In this document: in pieces, positions 44,069-53,264 of the stretch | How positions within the stretch are numbered: position 1 is the first letter of the stretch | How the letters are laid out: every line of letters begins with the position of its first letter | The notes under the pieces: generated by a model | What the model saw: the letters and a program-made list of their open reading frames with translations, nothing else | The model's database searches: none | Told to the model about the DNA's origin: nothing | Source: Thermoplasmata archaeon | GTDB lineage: Archaea > Thermoplasmatota > Thermoplasmata > Lutacidiplasmatales > UBA184 | DNA: 64,000 nt | Reading direction: 5' to 3' | NCBI GenBank assembly: GCA_022749815.1 | Contig: JAKIWV010000004.1 | Location: 186,001-250,000, forward strand | Position numbers and translations under genes: made by a program

Positions 44069-44936
44069 CGGGGCCCTCCAGGTTCTCCCGCTCCGACCCC
44101 GTAACCCCCCACGGAAGGATCCGGGTCCCATAGAGGCGCGGGAAGTACCGCGATGCGAACCGAACGAAGACGGCCTTCCGTGGGGAGCGGTAGCAGACGA
44201 CCTCGGAACCTCCGGGGAGTCGAGTTTCGCTCTGTCCGTCTACGACGATCACCCCGTCCTTGTCCGGGGTCACGAGACGGACCGTGATGGTGTGGGCGGG
44301 TTCCACGAGCACGGCTCGGGGGGCCGTCTGGAACGGGGCGAGCGCCGTAATGACCAGCGCCTCCAGGGTAGGCTCGATCACCGGTCCGAGCGCGGACATG
44401 GCGTACGAAGTGGAACCGGTGGGTGTGGCCACGATGACGCCATCGGCGCGAAGTCGGCCCGCTGGCTTCCGGTCGATGCTGATCTCGAACAACCGCATCT
44501 TGGCCACCTGCGAGGTGTGGATCACGACCTCGTTCGTCGCATCGGCGAGGGGGGTCCCACCGACCTGGGTCGCGATTCGCATCCGCTCTTCACGAAAATA
44601 ATGTCCCCGGAGCAACCGCTCGATGGCGCCGTCGAATGCGGTTCGATTGTCCCCATCGACCTCGGCGAGGAATCCGACCGTGCCCGCATTCACGGGAAGG
44701 AGTGGGGCGGTCGTGCGTTGGAGGGCGTAGAGGAACGTGCCGTCGCCTCCCAGGGCTACGAGCGCGTCGGCCTGGAGGCGGGCCAGGGGCTCGCTTCCTC
44801 GAGCGAGCTCAGGGACGATCTCTGCCGTCTCTGTCGAGGCCACGACCTCGGCGCGGTCCCCGACGAGCGTCCGCAGGTGACGGGCGAGGTCGAGGGCCTT
44901 GGGCTTGTTCGGATTCGCGTGGACGCCGATCCTCAC
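44049..44936 (-). CDS. nadK: NAD kinase
   Basis: About 295 residues from GTG 44936. The family motifs are present: GGDGTFLYALQ (ATP-binding GGDG), NEVVIHTSQVAKM, TPTGSTSYAMSALG and the C-terminal ITVRLV...VVDGQ region. It phosphorylates NAD to NADP. The GTG overlaps the stop of the upstream IMPase-like gene (GTGA). In Methanocaldococcus a single protein combines an IMPase-family NADP phosphatase and NAD kinase in this same order, so this pair looks like the separate-gene version. Confidence 0.94.
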   Translation of the reverse strand: MRIGVHANPNKPKALDLARHLRTLVGDRAEVVASTETAEIVPELARGSEPLARLQADALVALGGDGTFLYALQRTTAPLLPVNAGTVGFLAEVDGDNRTAFDGAIERLLRGHYFREERMRIATQVGGTPLADATNEVVIHTSQVAKMRLFEISIDRKPAGRLRADGVIVATPTGSTSYAMSALGPVIEPTLEALVITALAPFQTAPRAVLVEPAHTITVRLVTPDKDGVIVVDGQSETRLPGGSEVVCYRSPRKAVFVRFASRYFPRLYGTRILPWGVTGSERENLEGPDVPAHP

Positions 44937-45745
44937 AAGTACCCCTCCGACACCGCGTGAGCGGAGAACGACGGGTCGCCCCATGCGAACACGCTGGTTC
45001 GCTGCTCGAGGCTCAACGCGAAGGCTTCGATGGGGTGTTGGGCGGCGTCGCTGACCCCGCCGCCGGACTCGCGCACGATGAGATACGCCGCGGCGATGTC
45101 GGTGACCCGCAGGTTCCGTCCTTCGGTGTCGTTCTCGAAAAAGTAAGCATCCGCGCTCCCCTGCGCCACCATCACCAACTCGAGCGACGCGCATCCCAAC
45201 GATCTCACTCGTCGGCCCTTCTCGGCGAGATGGGCGGCGCGGGCGGTTGAGTGCCGGCCGAGGTTTACGCAGAAGAGCTCCGTGCGGGGTTCCCATTTCC
45301 GGCTGTGCAACCGGTGGCCGTCCCGAAAGGCACCCAAACCTCGTTGGGCCCAGTGCGTCACACCGTTGTCGAGGTTGTGGACCACTCCGACGTCGATGTC
45401 ACTGAGCGTCGCACGACCGAGGGCCAGGGAAACGGTGGACATCGGGAACCCACGCAGAGCATTGTGGCTTCCATCGACCGGGTCCACCACCAACAGACGG
45501 GCCCCGCCACGGTCCACAAAGCCCGCCTCCTCGCTCAGGACGTTCCAGTCGACCGACTCCTCCTCCAGGCACGCGAACACCTGAGCCTCTGCGATACGAT
45601 CGAGCTCTTCCGTTGGACTTCCGGCGGCTCCCATCGCCACGATTTCCGCGCGGTTAGGAGAGGCACCCGATTGTCGGACGGCGTGACGCACGGCGTAGGA
45701 GATACGAAAGAGAATCTCGAGCTCCTCGGACCGTGTGCGGGACAC
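44933..45745 (-). CDS. IMPase/FBPase-family phosphatase
   Basis: A 270-residue Mg-dependent phosphatase. The metal-site motifs are LSEEAGF (E-E), DPVDGSHNALRG (D-P-x-D-G-S) and VTDIAAAYLIVRESGG near the C-terminus. The superfamily covers inositol-1-phosphatase, fructose-1,6-bisphosphatase and NADP phosphatase. Overlap with nadK suggests the last or a related role, but substrate cannot be assigned from sequence. It lies 116 bp from the divergent aCPSF2 gene. Confidence 0.9.
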   Translation of the reverse strand: MSRTRSEELEILFRISYAVRHAVRQSGASPNRAEIVAMGAAGSPTEELDRIAEAQVFACLEEESVDWNVLSEEAGFVDRGGARLLVVDPVDGSHNALRGFPMSTVSLALGRATLSDIDVGVVHNLDNGVTHWAQRGLGAFRDGHRLHSRKWEPRTELFCVNLGRHSTARAAHLAEKGRRVRSLGCASLELVMVAQGSADAYFFENDTEGRNLRVTDIAAAYLIVRESGGGVSDAAQHPIEAFALSLEQRTSVFAWGDPSFSAHAVSEGYL

Positions 45746-45832
45746 GCCCGCCCGGACCAGGGGCGGATTAATAGCAATGCCCCGGGCGGATCGAGGCCGC
45801 CCGAGGCCGTCCCGCGTCCCCCGAAGCAGTCG

Positions 45833-45839
45833 TTAAATC
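45833..45839 (+). promoter_or_regulatory. TATA-like box of aCPSF2 gene
   Basis: TTAAATC 23 bp ahead of ATG 45862, spaced for a nearly leaderless transcript. Confidence 0.5.
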
Positions 45840-45861
45840 CACCGCCCAGGTCGCCGGGCGA

Positions 45862-47130
45862 ATGGAACTACAGTTCTTGGGAGGAGCCTCCCAGGTGGGT
45901 TCGCTCGGGTTGGTCGTGCGCGATCAAGGCCGGACACTTCTCTTTGACTATGGCCTGACCCCGAGCGATCCGCCCCAATACCCCCGGCCCGCGCCCTCCC
46001 ATCTCGATGCCGCCTTCCTATCCCATGCCCACTTGGATCATTCGGGCATGACTCCGGTCCTCTCTCGACTTCCCCACACGCGGGTCGTGGCGACTCCCGT
46101 GACGGCCGAGGTGACCGAACTGATGGCGCGCGACACACTCAAGGTGGCGCGGCTCGAAGGCTACCTCGAACCGTACACCTCCGAGGACATCCGGACCCTT
46201 GGCGGCCGGTTCTTCCCCGTCGATCGTCGGGGCACTTTCCGGCAGCACGGCCTCGAGGTCGAACTGTTCCCCGCCGGGCATATTCCGGGCGCGACAATGT
46301 TCCTGTATCGAGGGGAGAAAGATCTGCTGTTCACCGGCGACTTGCAAACCATCCCAACGCACCTGGTCGATGGAGCGCGTCCGCCGGAGTGCGAGATCCT
46401 GGTCATCGAGTCCACCTACGCGGGACGAGAACACCCCGACCGCCGGGCCACGGAGGACCGTTTTCGCGCCAAGATCGAGGAGACCGTGGACCGGGGAGGC
46501 AAGGCCATCGTTCCGTCCTTCGCCGTCGGTCGGGCCCAAGAGGTGATCATGGCGCTCGCCGAGACGGGCTTCGAGGTGTGGATGGACGGGCTCGCGCGGA
46601 CCGTCAATGGGATCTATCGCGCGCATCCGGAATACCTTCGGGACTCGAGAAAATTCCGCCACGCTTTGGACAACGTGCACCTCGTGGAGCACGCCTCCCA
46701 ACGTCGCCATGCTCTGCGCGAAGCGGATGTGATCGTGACGACCGGGGGCATGATGGACGGGGGTCCGGTGCTGTACTATGTGGGGGAGCGGTACCAGGAT
46801 GAACGCACCTCGATCTTGTTGACGGGCTACCAGGTCGAAGGATCGAACGGGCGACAGCTCGTCGAACAAGGCACATTGACGATCGACGAGGTGACGGTCC
46901 GGCCGGCCTGCGAGGTAGATTCCTACGACTTCTCGGCGCACGCCGGACACACGGACCTGGTGAACTTCATCCGGAAAACCAAGGCCAAGAAGGTCGTCCT
47001 GATGCACGGCGATCACCGGGAACTTTTGTCCACGCCGCTCCGCGACGAGGTCGACGTTCTCCTGCCCGAAAATGGGCACCGTTACTCGATGTCGCCCGAT
47101 GGCTCCGCAGGCACCGGCACGGCCCGTTGA
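45862..47130 (+). CDS. Beta-CASP RNase, aCPSF2 type
   Basis: A 422-residue metallo-beta-lactamase/beta-CASP nuclease. Motifs: SHAHLDHSG (motif 2, H-x-H-x-D-H), PAGHIPGA, FTGDLQTIP, ESTYAGREHP (motif 4 and beta-CASP entry), FAVGRAQEVI, SAHAGHTDL and MHGD. There is no N-terminal KH extension, so it fits aCPSF2 rather than FttA/aCPSF1 (about 630 residues). It would process or degrade RNA 5' to 3' or endonucleolytically. It ends in a 49-nt convergent overlap with the NOG1-like gene. Confidence 0.93.
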   Translation: MELQFLGGASQVGSLGLVVRDQGRTLLFDYGLTPSDPPQYPRPAPSHLDAAFLSHAHLDHSGMTPVLSRLPHTRVVATPVTAEVTELMARDTLKVARLEGYLEPYTSEDIRTLGGRFFPVDRRGTFRQHGLEVELFPAGHIPGATMFLYRGEKDLLFTGDLQTIPTHLVDGARPPECEILVIESTYAGREHPDRRATEDRFRAKIEETVDRGGKAIVPSFAVGRAQEVIMALAETGFEVWMDGLARTVNGIYRAHPEYLRDSRKFRHALDNVHLVEHASQRRHALREADVIVTTGGMMDGGPVLYYVGERYQDERTSILLTGYQVEGSNGRQLVEQGTLTIDEVTVRPACEVDSYDFSAHAGHTDLVNFIRKTKAKKVVLMHGDHRELLSTPLRDEVDVLLPENGHRYSMSPDGSAGTGTAR

Positions 47131-48074
47131 GCCAGCAGTCGCTGCAGCTCCTTCCGCAGCGCGTCGATCCCGACCCCAGACACCGCCGAGACCGCGAGTC
47201 TGTCGGAGTTCGACCGGCCGAGATCGGCCTTGGTCTCGACAGCTACGATGGGAATCCGTGGGAACTCGGTCTTCCAGCGCTCAAGCAAGCGTTCCTGGTC
47301 CACGAGCGGGTACCCGCTGGTCCCCGACGGATCGAGGACGAAGACGATCACCGTCGGGTTGGTTCCTACGACCGCGAGAGCTTCCTGTTCCGCCTCGTTA
47401 GCCCGCGCGGCTCGACCGAGCACGCCCGGCGTGTCGACCACTTGGAGCCGGTCGAAACCGAGGTCGGTATGACCCACGACGATGGCTCGCGTCGTGAACG
47501 CGTACGGAGCGACCTCGGGCTTGGCGGATGACAGGCGAGCCACGAGGGAGGATTTGCCGACGTTCGGGAAGCCGGCCACCACCACCGAGGGAACCCCGGG
47601 GAGGACTTCGGGGCGATCCCGGCGGAATCGGACGATCTCATGCAGCCGTTCGAGGTCGGGGTCGATTTCCTGTATGTAGCTCGCCAGGCGCCCGTACGTC
47701 CGACGGACCAGATCCCCGAAATCGTCCTCCGTAGCTAGAGTGGAAAGTCGACGCTCCTCGTCCTCTAGAAGTCGACGGATGCGGCCCTCGGCAGTACGCA
47801 ACCGGCGCATCGATCGTTCGAGGGACCCCTCCGGGAAGTGCGTGTTGAGAAGTCGATGGTCCAGCTCCGAGAGCGGCGGGGTCGTGGCCGATTTGCCGAG
47901 GCCGCGGATCAGCCGAAGGACGATCGCACTGCTCCGCACGATCCGGAGTTTCGCATTCCGCCGCGATCGGTCAAGTCGTGTGGTCCCGTGCGCCGACGCA
48001 CGATGGGCCTTCCGGAAGGCCGCGTCGAGGATCTCGACGGAGGGGGGCGGCCGGCCCTCCGTGATGGGTCGCAC
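47082..48074 (-). CDS. NOG1-like OBG-family GTPase
   Basis: About 330 residues from the GTG at 48074, which gives the start RPITEGRPPPSVEILDAAFRKA matching archaeal NOG1 N-termini; a longer ATG start at 48140 would add an Arg-rich segment. The helical N-terminal NOG1 domain is followed by G-domain motifs GFPNVGKSSLVARLS (G1), DTPGVLG (G3), ETKADLG (G4) and SAVSGVG (G5). NOG1 acts in large-subunit ribosome maturation. The C-terminus overlaps the aCPSF2 gene by 49 nt. It is divergent from gcvPA. Confidence 0.9.
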   Translation of the reverse strand: MRPITEGRPPPSVEILDAAFRKAHRASAHGTTRLDRSRRNAKLRIVRSSAIVLRLIRGLGKSATTPPLSELDHRLLNTHFPEGSLERSMRRLRTAEGRIRRLLEDEERRLSTLATEDDFGDLVRRTYGRLASYIQEIDPDLERLHEIVRFRRDRPEVLPGVPSVVVAGFPNVGKSSLVARLSSAKPEVAPYAFTTRAIVVGHTDLGFDRLQVVDTPGVLGRAARANEAEQEALAVVGTNPTVIVFVLDPSGTSGYPLVDQERLLERWKTEFPRIPIVAVETKADLGRSNSDRLAVSAVSGVGIDALRKELQRLLAQRAVPVPAEPSGDIE

Positions 48075-48269
48075 CCGCGGCCGAACTCGGGGTCGGAGCG
48101 GATGGCGGACCCGACGGGGGTACCCCGCACGGCGCGGCATTACGGGCCCACAGACAGGACCCTTAGAACGATTTGGAGGGCTCGGGAACCGATGCGGCTC
48201 GGGGCGGGACGAGACGGTCCGCAATCCTTTAGCCCGAACATCTCTCGACCCGTCCCCGGGGTTCTAGAG

Positions 48270-49655
48270 ATGCCTCGGTGGATTCCGTCCGGCTCTCGTG
48301 AGGAATCGACTCTCCTACGGGAGCTTGGCCTTCCCAGTACCGAAGCTCTATTTGCGGACGTCCCGAAGAAGCTCCGAGTCGGGCGGATGGGGGTCGGCCC
48401 CAGCCATTCCGAGCCCGAGGTGGTGGCGGCGATCGACAAGATCCTGGACCGGAATCGTCCGCTTTCAAAGTTCGCTTCTTTCCTCGGCGGCCGCGTGGCT
48501 GTACGGTACGTCCCTGCCGCCGTCGACGCCCTGCTGTCGCGGAGCGAGTTCTACACTGCGTATACGCCCTATCAACCCGAAGCGAGTCAAGGGATGCTCC
48601 AGAGCCTGTTCGAATTCCAGAGCCTTTGGGTAGAGCTCACTGGAATGGACGTGGCCAATGCGTCGCTGTATGACGGAGCGACCGCCATGGGGGAGGCCGC
48701 CTTGCTCTGCCGGCGCATCCACGAGGGCGACCGGTTTCTGATACCCGCCAGCCTACCCTGGGAGGAGAAGAGCGTCCTATCGAACTATCTGTCCGGCAGC
48801 CGGTCACGACTCGAAGAGATCCCGTTCGAGGCCCGAAGCGCGCGGCTCGACTTGGAGGCGGTCCGGGCCGCAGTCGCCCGCCCGGGCGTCTTCGGCATGC
48901 TCGCTGATTTGCCGAACGGCTTCGGGGTCGTCGACGAAGGGCTGCTCGAGCTGAAATCGATCCTGGGCGGCGTCCCTCTCGCAGTCTCTGCGGACCCCCT
49001 AGCCCTCACGGTACTAGAGCCGCCCGGGAGCTGGGGGGCGGACATCGTCGTCGGAGAAGGCCAACCGTTTGGAATCGCTCCGGCGGCCGGCGGGCCGCTC
49101 CTCGGACTCTTCGCCTGTCGATCCGAGCATGCTCGGCTGTCCCCGGGCCGCATCGTCGGGATGACTCGGGACGCCCACGGGAACCGGGCCTTCGCGCTGA
49201 CGCTCCAGACCCGGGAGCAACACATCCGGCGTTCCCGCGCCACCTCCAACATCTGCACGAACCAGTCCCTCCTCGCACTCGCGTTCGTCAGCTATGCGAC
49301 GCTCGTCGGTCCCCGCGGCCTTGCGGAGCTCCAGCGCTCCCTCGCGGAAAGGGCTCGAACACTGGCCACGGCCCTCGGCGCGGTCGAAGGACTCGAGGCG
49401 CCGAAATTCGACGCCCCGTATCTGAGCGAGTTTACCGTGGGGCTAAGGCAAGGTTCTGTGCCCGAGTTCCTCGACCGATTGCGACGGAAGCGGGTCCTCG
49501 GTGGCACGCCACTCGCGGATCCCCGCCTCGGCGCGACGAGCCCGCTCGACGCCTGGTTCCTGACCGCCGTTCACGAGCTCACCTCAGAAAAGGACATCCA
49601 GAAATTCGCCCGGGCGGCGCGGGCAGCCATACCCAAGGGAGGGCCCGCTGTATGA
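48270..49655 (+). CDS. gcvPA: Glycine decarboxylase subunit 1 (GcvPA)
   Basis: About 461 residues from the ATG at 48270. It is the N-terminal half of P-protein: FLGGRVAVRYVPAAVDALLSRSEFYTAYTPYQPEASQGMLQSLFEFQ is characteristic, with SLYDGATAMGEAALL and TREQHIRRSRATSNICTNQSLLALA later. With GcvPB it forms the PLP-dependent P-protein of the glycine cleavage system, decarboxylating glycine onto lipoyl-GcvH. First gene of the seven-gene overlapping operon. No gcvH or gcvT is in the window. Confidence 0.96.
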   Translation: MPRWIPSGSREESTLLRELGLPSTEALFADVPKKLRVGRMGVGPSHSEPEVVAAIDKILDRNRPLSKFASFLGGRVAVRYVPAAVDALLSRSEFYTAYTPYQPEASQGMLQSLFEFQSLWVELTGMDVANASLYDGATAMGEAALLCRRIHEGDRFLIPASLPWEEKSVLSNYLSGSRSRLEEIPFEARSARLDLEAVRAAVARPGVFGMLADLPNGFGVVDEGLLELKSILGGVPLAVSADPLALTVLEPPGSWGADIVVGEGQPFGIAPAAGGPLLGLFACRSEHARLSPGRIVGMTRDAHGNRAFALTLQTREQHIRRSRATSNICTNQSLLALAFVSYATLVGPRGLAELQRSLAERARTLATALGAVEGLEAPKFDAPYLSEFTVGLRQGSVPEFLDRLRRKRVLGGTPLADPRLGATSPLDAWFLTAVHELTSEKDIQKFARAARAAIPKGGPAV

Positions 49656-51139
49656 CATTCCGGCAAGCCCGATGGGACGAGCCGCTGTTGTGGGACCGAG
49701 AGCCCTCCGACGACGACCCGAGGCCCGTCGGCGAAATCCCTGGACTTCCAACGGCGATGCGTCGGAAGGCACGTGTCGATTGGCCCGAGATCTCGGAGCT
49801 CGAGGTCGTTCGCCACTTCACCCGGCTCTCGCAGATGAACTTCGGGATTGATACAACGGCCTATCCCCTCGGGTCGTGCACGATGAAATACAATCCAAAG
49901 GTTCACGAAGTGCTGGCGCGGCGCCGGGGCGCCACAGATGTCCACCCCTACCAGCCGGAGGAGACGCTCCAGGGCTCGCTCGAGCTGTTCTGGCGGCTCG
50001 AACGAGCCCTCGCGCGCATCACGGGATTACCCGAGGTCTCGCTTCAACCCGCGGCCGGCGCCCACGGGGAGTTCGCGGCTCTCCTGATGATCCGGGCGCA
50101 CTTCCGGGAGAAAGGAGAACTCGAACGGCGCACCGAGGTGATCCTCCCGGATACTGCTCACGGAACGAACCCCGCTTCGGCGGCGATGGCGGGTTTCCAG
50201 ATCCGGGAGATCCGCTCCAAAGAAGGGCGCGTCGACCCGGGGGAGCTCCGCGCCGCGGTCAATGACCGGACGGCCGCCTTCATGTTGACGAATCCCAACA
50301 CCGCCGGCCTCTTCGAGCCGGACATTTCCGAGATCGGCGAGATCGTGCATGGTGCCGGCGGCATGCTGTACTACGACGGGGCGAACCTCAACGCGATTCT
50401 TGGGATCACGAGCCCGGGCCGGATGGGCTTCGACGTGGCCCACCTCAATCTCCACAAGACCTTCTCGACCCCGCATGGGGGAGGGGGTCCTGGCGCAGGA
50501 GCTCTCGCGGCCGGGGAGACCCTCGCGCCGTATCTCCCGGTTCCTCGCATCGTGAAACGAGGCCGCAAGTTCGCGCTGGACTACGACCGTCCGCACTCGA
50601 TCGGCAAGATCAAGACGGCCTTCGGCAACTTCGGGCTCGACCTGCGCGCGTACGCGTTCATCCTCGCACATGGGGAAGAAGGCCTCCGCCACATTGCCCA
50701 TCGGTCCGTGCTGAACGCGAACTATCTCGGGAAGCGCCTCGGCACGGTCCTGCCCCGACCCTTCCAGACCCTCGTGAAACACGAGTTTCTCTTGAGCGGC
50801 GCTCCGCTCCGGGCGCGGGGCGTTCGGACCCTGGACTTGGCCAAGCGGCTCCTCGACGAGGGCATCCATGCCCCGACCGTCTATTTTCCCGCGCTCGTGG
50901 AAGAGTCCCTGATGATCGAGTTCCCCGAGACGGAAAGCCGGCACGAGCTGGAGCGTTTCGTCGAAGCGTTCACTCGGGCGGTGAACGACACGCCAGAGAA
51001 CCTGCACGCCGCCCCGCATAATCTCGCCGTCTCCCGGGTGGACGAAGTGGAGGCGGCCCGACACCCGGTCCTCTCTCGGAAGGACCAGCGGGCGGCCGCA
51101 AAGCTTGAAGGCGCCCTGCCGGATGCTGCGCCGCGATGA
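49652..51139 (+). CDS. gcvPB: Glycine decarboxylase subunit 2 (GcvPB)
   Basis: A 495-residue PLP-binding subunit. Family markers: TTAYPLGSCTMKYNPKV, LQPAAGAHGEFAALL, ILPDTAHGTNPASAAMAGF, and the PLP lysine at about residue 269 in HLNLHKTFSTPHGGGGPG. Its ATG overlaps the gcvPA stop (ATGA), and its own stop overlaps the next gene in the same way, implying translational coupling. Split P-protein is usual in archaea and many thermophilic bacteria. Confidence 0.97.
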   Translation: MTFRQARWDEPLLWDREPSDDDPRPVGEIPGLPTAMRRKARVDWPEISELEVVRHFTRLSQMNFGIDTTAYPLGSCTMKYNPKVHEVLARRRGATDVHPYQPEETLQGSLELFWRLERALARITGLPEVSLQPAAGAHGEFAALLMIRAHFREKGELERRTEVILPDTAHGTNPASAAMAGFQIREIRSKEGRVDPGELRAAVNDRTAAFMLTNPNTAGLFEPDISEIGEIVHGAGGMLYYDGANLNAILGITSPGRMGFDVAHLNLHKTFSTPHGGGGPGAGALAAGETLAPYLPVPRIVKRGRKFALDYDRPHSIGKIKTAFGNFGLDLRAYAFILAHGEEGLRHIAHRSVLNANYLGKRLGTVLPRPFQTLVKHEFLLSGAPLRARGVRTLDLAKRLLDEGIHAPTVYFPALVEESLMIEFPETESRHELERFVEAFTRAVNDTPENLHAAPHNLAVSRVDEVEAARHPVLSRKDQRAAAKLEGALPDAAPR

Positions 51140-52245
51140 AGGCACGCATCCGACGGATTTTCGAGAAGTTGAGCCCCGAGGCAGATGCCCTCGTGCTCCT
51201 GAACTCAGCCAGCCCTCACATCGATTCGAGCTTCTTCTATGTGTTCGACGTTCCCAGCGGTCTCTTCGAGGGCTGTGCTGCGGTCGCGCGCGCGGATGGA
51301 TCGCTGACGGTGCTGACCAGTCCGCTCGAGGAAGAAAGTGCGCAGCAGGCCGCCCGCCGGGACCGGGACGTCTCGGTCGAGGTCATCCGGGGCCGGGAAG
51401 AACGGGAGAAGAGGCTCAGCGAGCTCGTCGACGCCAAGAGCCGCATCGCGCTCAACTTCCACGAACTCACCCACGAGGATTTCCTCAGCGTCTCCTCCGC
51501 CTTCCCCCAGGCCGACTGGCGGGACGCCAGCACCGCGGTTCGAAAGTGCCGGATGGTCAAGGACGCCGCAGAGATCGAACGGCTGCGGCGCGCGGCAGAG
51601 ATAGGGTCCCGGGTCGCCCGAGAGATTCCGTCGCTCCTCCGACCGGGCATCACCGAGCTCGAGCTCGCGGGCGAGATGGAGTACCGAATGGCGCGCGCGG
51701 GGGCATCGGGCCGGAGCTTCGAAACAATTGTCGGCTTCGGACCGCATGGCGCGGAACCCCACTTCTCCCCCCAATCGTATGGCCTTGTACCCGGCCAGTC
51801 CATCGTGTGCGATTTCGGCGCCCTCGCGCAGCGCTACGTCAGCGATATCACCCGTTCCTACCACTTCGGGCCGACCGACTCCGAAATGAAGCGCGTGCAC
51901 GAGAAGGTCGCCGAGGCGCAGAAGGCGGCGTTGGACCAGGTCCGACCCGGTGTGCCCGCCAAGGAGGTCCACCTCGCCGCCGCTCGCGTCATCGATGCAA
52001 GTCCGTGGAAGGGGCTTTTCAATCACGGCGTCGGCCATTCGATCGGTCTGGCCGTTCACGACGGTTTTGCGCTGAACCCCCGGGTCGAGGAGCCGCTCGA
52101 GGTTGGGATGGCGATCACCGTCGAGCCGGGCATCTACATCGCCGGCAAGGGAGGTGTCCGGATCGAGGACGATATTCTAGTGACGCCTGCCGGGTACGAG
52201 TTCCTCACCACGGCGCCTCGGGAGTATCTCGAGGTTTCTGCGTGA
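51136..52245 (+). CDS. M24 family peptidase (Xaa-Pro dipeptidase-like)
   Basis: A 369-residue paralogue of the protein at 22751, the same length and about collinear. Ligand motifs: CDFGALAQRYVSDITRSYHFGP, NHGVGHSIGLAVHDG, VEPGIYIAG and IEDDILV. It is embedded between gcvPB and the PFK gene with 4-nt overlaps on both sides, linking proline-containing peptide turnover to glycine breakdown in one transcript. Confidence 0.93.
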   Translation: MKARIRRIFEKLSPEADALVLLNSASPHIDSSFFYVFDVPSGLFEGCAAVARADGSLTVLTSPLEEESAQQAARRDRDVSVEVIRGREEREKRLSELVDAKSRIALNFHELTHEDFLSVSSAFPQADWRDASTAVRKCRMVKDAAEIERLRRAAEIGSRVAREIPSLLRPGITELELAGEMEYRMARAGASGRSFETIVGFGPHGAEPHFSPQSYGLVPGQSIVCDFGALAQRYVSDITRSYHFGPTDSEMKRVHEKVAEAQKAALDQVRPGVPAKEVHLAAARVIDASPWKGLFNHGVGHSIGLAVHDGFALNPRVEEPLEVGMAITVEPGIYIAGKGGVRIEDDILVTPAGYEFLTTAPREYLEVSA

Positions 52246-53264
52246 AGATCGGCGTCCTTACTGGCGGCGGAGACTGTCCCGGCCTCAACGCCGCCCTCCG
52301 GGGCGTGGTCTACCGGGCCCACACGCACGGGCATCAGACGATAGGCTTTCTGGACGGGTGGAAGGGAGTTCGGGATGGACTCAGTCGACCGCTGACGCTC
52401 GCCGAGATGGTGGGAGTCACGGGCACGGGTGGCACGATCCTGGGAAGCTCCCGAACCAACCCGTTCCAGAAACCCGAGGACGTCGTGAAGGTCGAGGCGT
52501 CCCTCATCTCGGCCGGTGTGGACGCCCTCGTTGCCATCGGGGGGGACGACACGCTGTCCGCGGCCCTCGCCTTGCACCACCGAGGCGGCAAGGTGGTTGG
52601 CGTGCCGAAGACCATGGACAACGATGTCAACGGAACCGACTGGACCTTTGGTTTCGACTCGGCCGCTTCGGTCGCCATGGAGGCCGCCGAGCGGTTGCGC
52701 GACACCGCCCGGAGCCACCACCGGGCGATCGTACTCGAAGTCATGGGCCGGCATGCCGGGTGGGTGGCGCTGGCCACCGGCCTCGCCTCTGGGGCCGACT
52801 TTACGCTGCTACCGGAAGAACCCTACGACGAAACCCGGCTCTTCGCCCACGTTCAACGGGCGGTCGAGGCTCGGGGGTACGCCCTCATCGTCACCTCGGA
52901 GGGGATCGAGGTCGATGCGGAGAAGCCTTCGGCGGGCGCCCGGGACGAGTTTGGGCACGAGCTCCTCCGAGAACGGGGAGTCGGAGCGTTCCTGGCCAAA
53001 CGGATCGAGGTCGGTACGGGGGTCGAAGCCCGGAGTGCCCAGATCGGGCACATCCAGCGGGGCGGCCCCCCTACGCTCTTCGACCGACTCCTCTCGCTCC
53101 GGCTCGGCGCGCAGGCCGTGGACCTGGTGCTCGAGGGACGGTTCGGCCAGGTCGCTGTACTTCGAGGGGAGCAGGTCACGGGCATTCCTCTCGAGGAGGC
53201 GTTGAAGAGCCCCAAGATCGTGAACTCGAGCTGGCTCGACCTCCTGCACACCTTCGATGCCTAG
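52242..53264 (+). CDS. 6-phosphofructokinase, PPi-type signature
   Basis: A 340-residue PFK starting at GTG 52242, which overlaps the preceding stop (GTGA). The N-terminal TGGGDCPGLNA and MGRHAGWVA motifs place it in the PFK-A superfamily, group III size. Two residues that decide phosphoryl donor are both of the pyrophosphate type: GGDD (residues 100-103; ATP enzymes have GGDG) and PKTMDND (122-128; ATP enzymes have PGT[IM]DND). It probably uses PPi and so works reversibly in glycolysis and gluconeogenesis. Donor choice is inference from these residues. Confidence 0.92.
   Translation: MKIGVLTGGGDCPGLNAALRGVVYRAHTHGHQTIGFLDGWKGVRDGLSRPLTLAEMVGVTGTGGTILGSSRTNPFQKPEDVVKVEASLISAGVDALVAIGGDDTLSAALALHHRGGKVVGVPKTMDNDVNGTDWTFGFDSAASVAMEAAERLRDTARSHHRAIVLEVMGRHAGWVALATGLASGADFTLLPEEPYDETRLFAHVQRAVEARGYALIVTSEGIEVDAEKPSAGARDEFGHELLRERGVGAFLAKRIEVGTGVEARSAQIGHIQRGGPPTLFDRLLSLRLGAQAVDLVLEGRFGQVAVLRGEQVTGIPLEEALKSPKIVNSSWLDLLHTFDA

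Noticed and set aside
48075-48224. N-terminal extension of the NOG1-like GTPase
   Set aside because: Arg-rich and unlike the family; the GTG at 48074 gives the usual archaeal start. An ATG at 48140 remains a minor possibility.
50027-51145. Minus-strand open frame of 372 codons
   Set aside because: Antisense to gcvPB, whose motifs are unmistakable.
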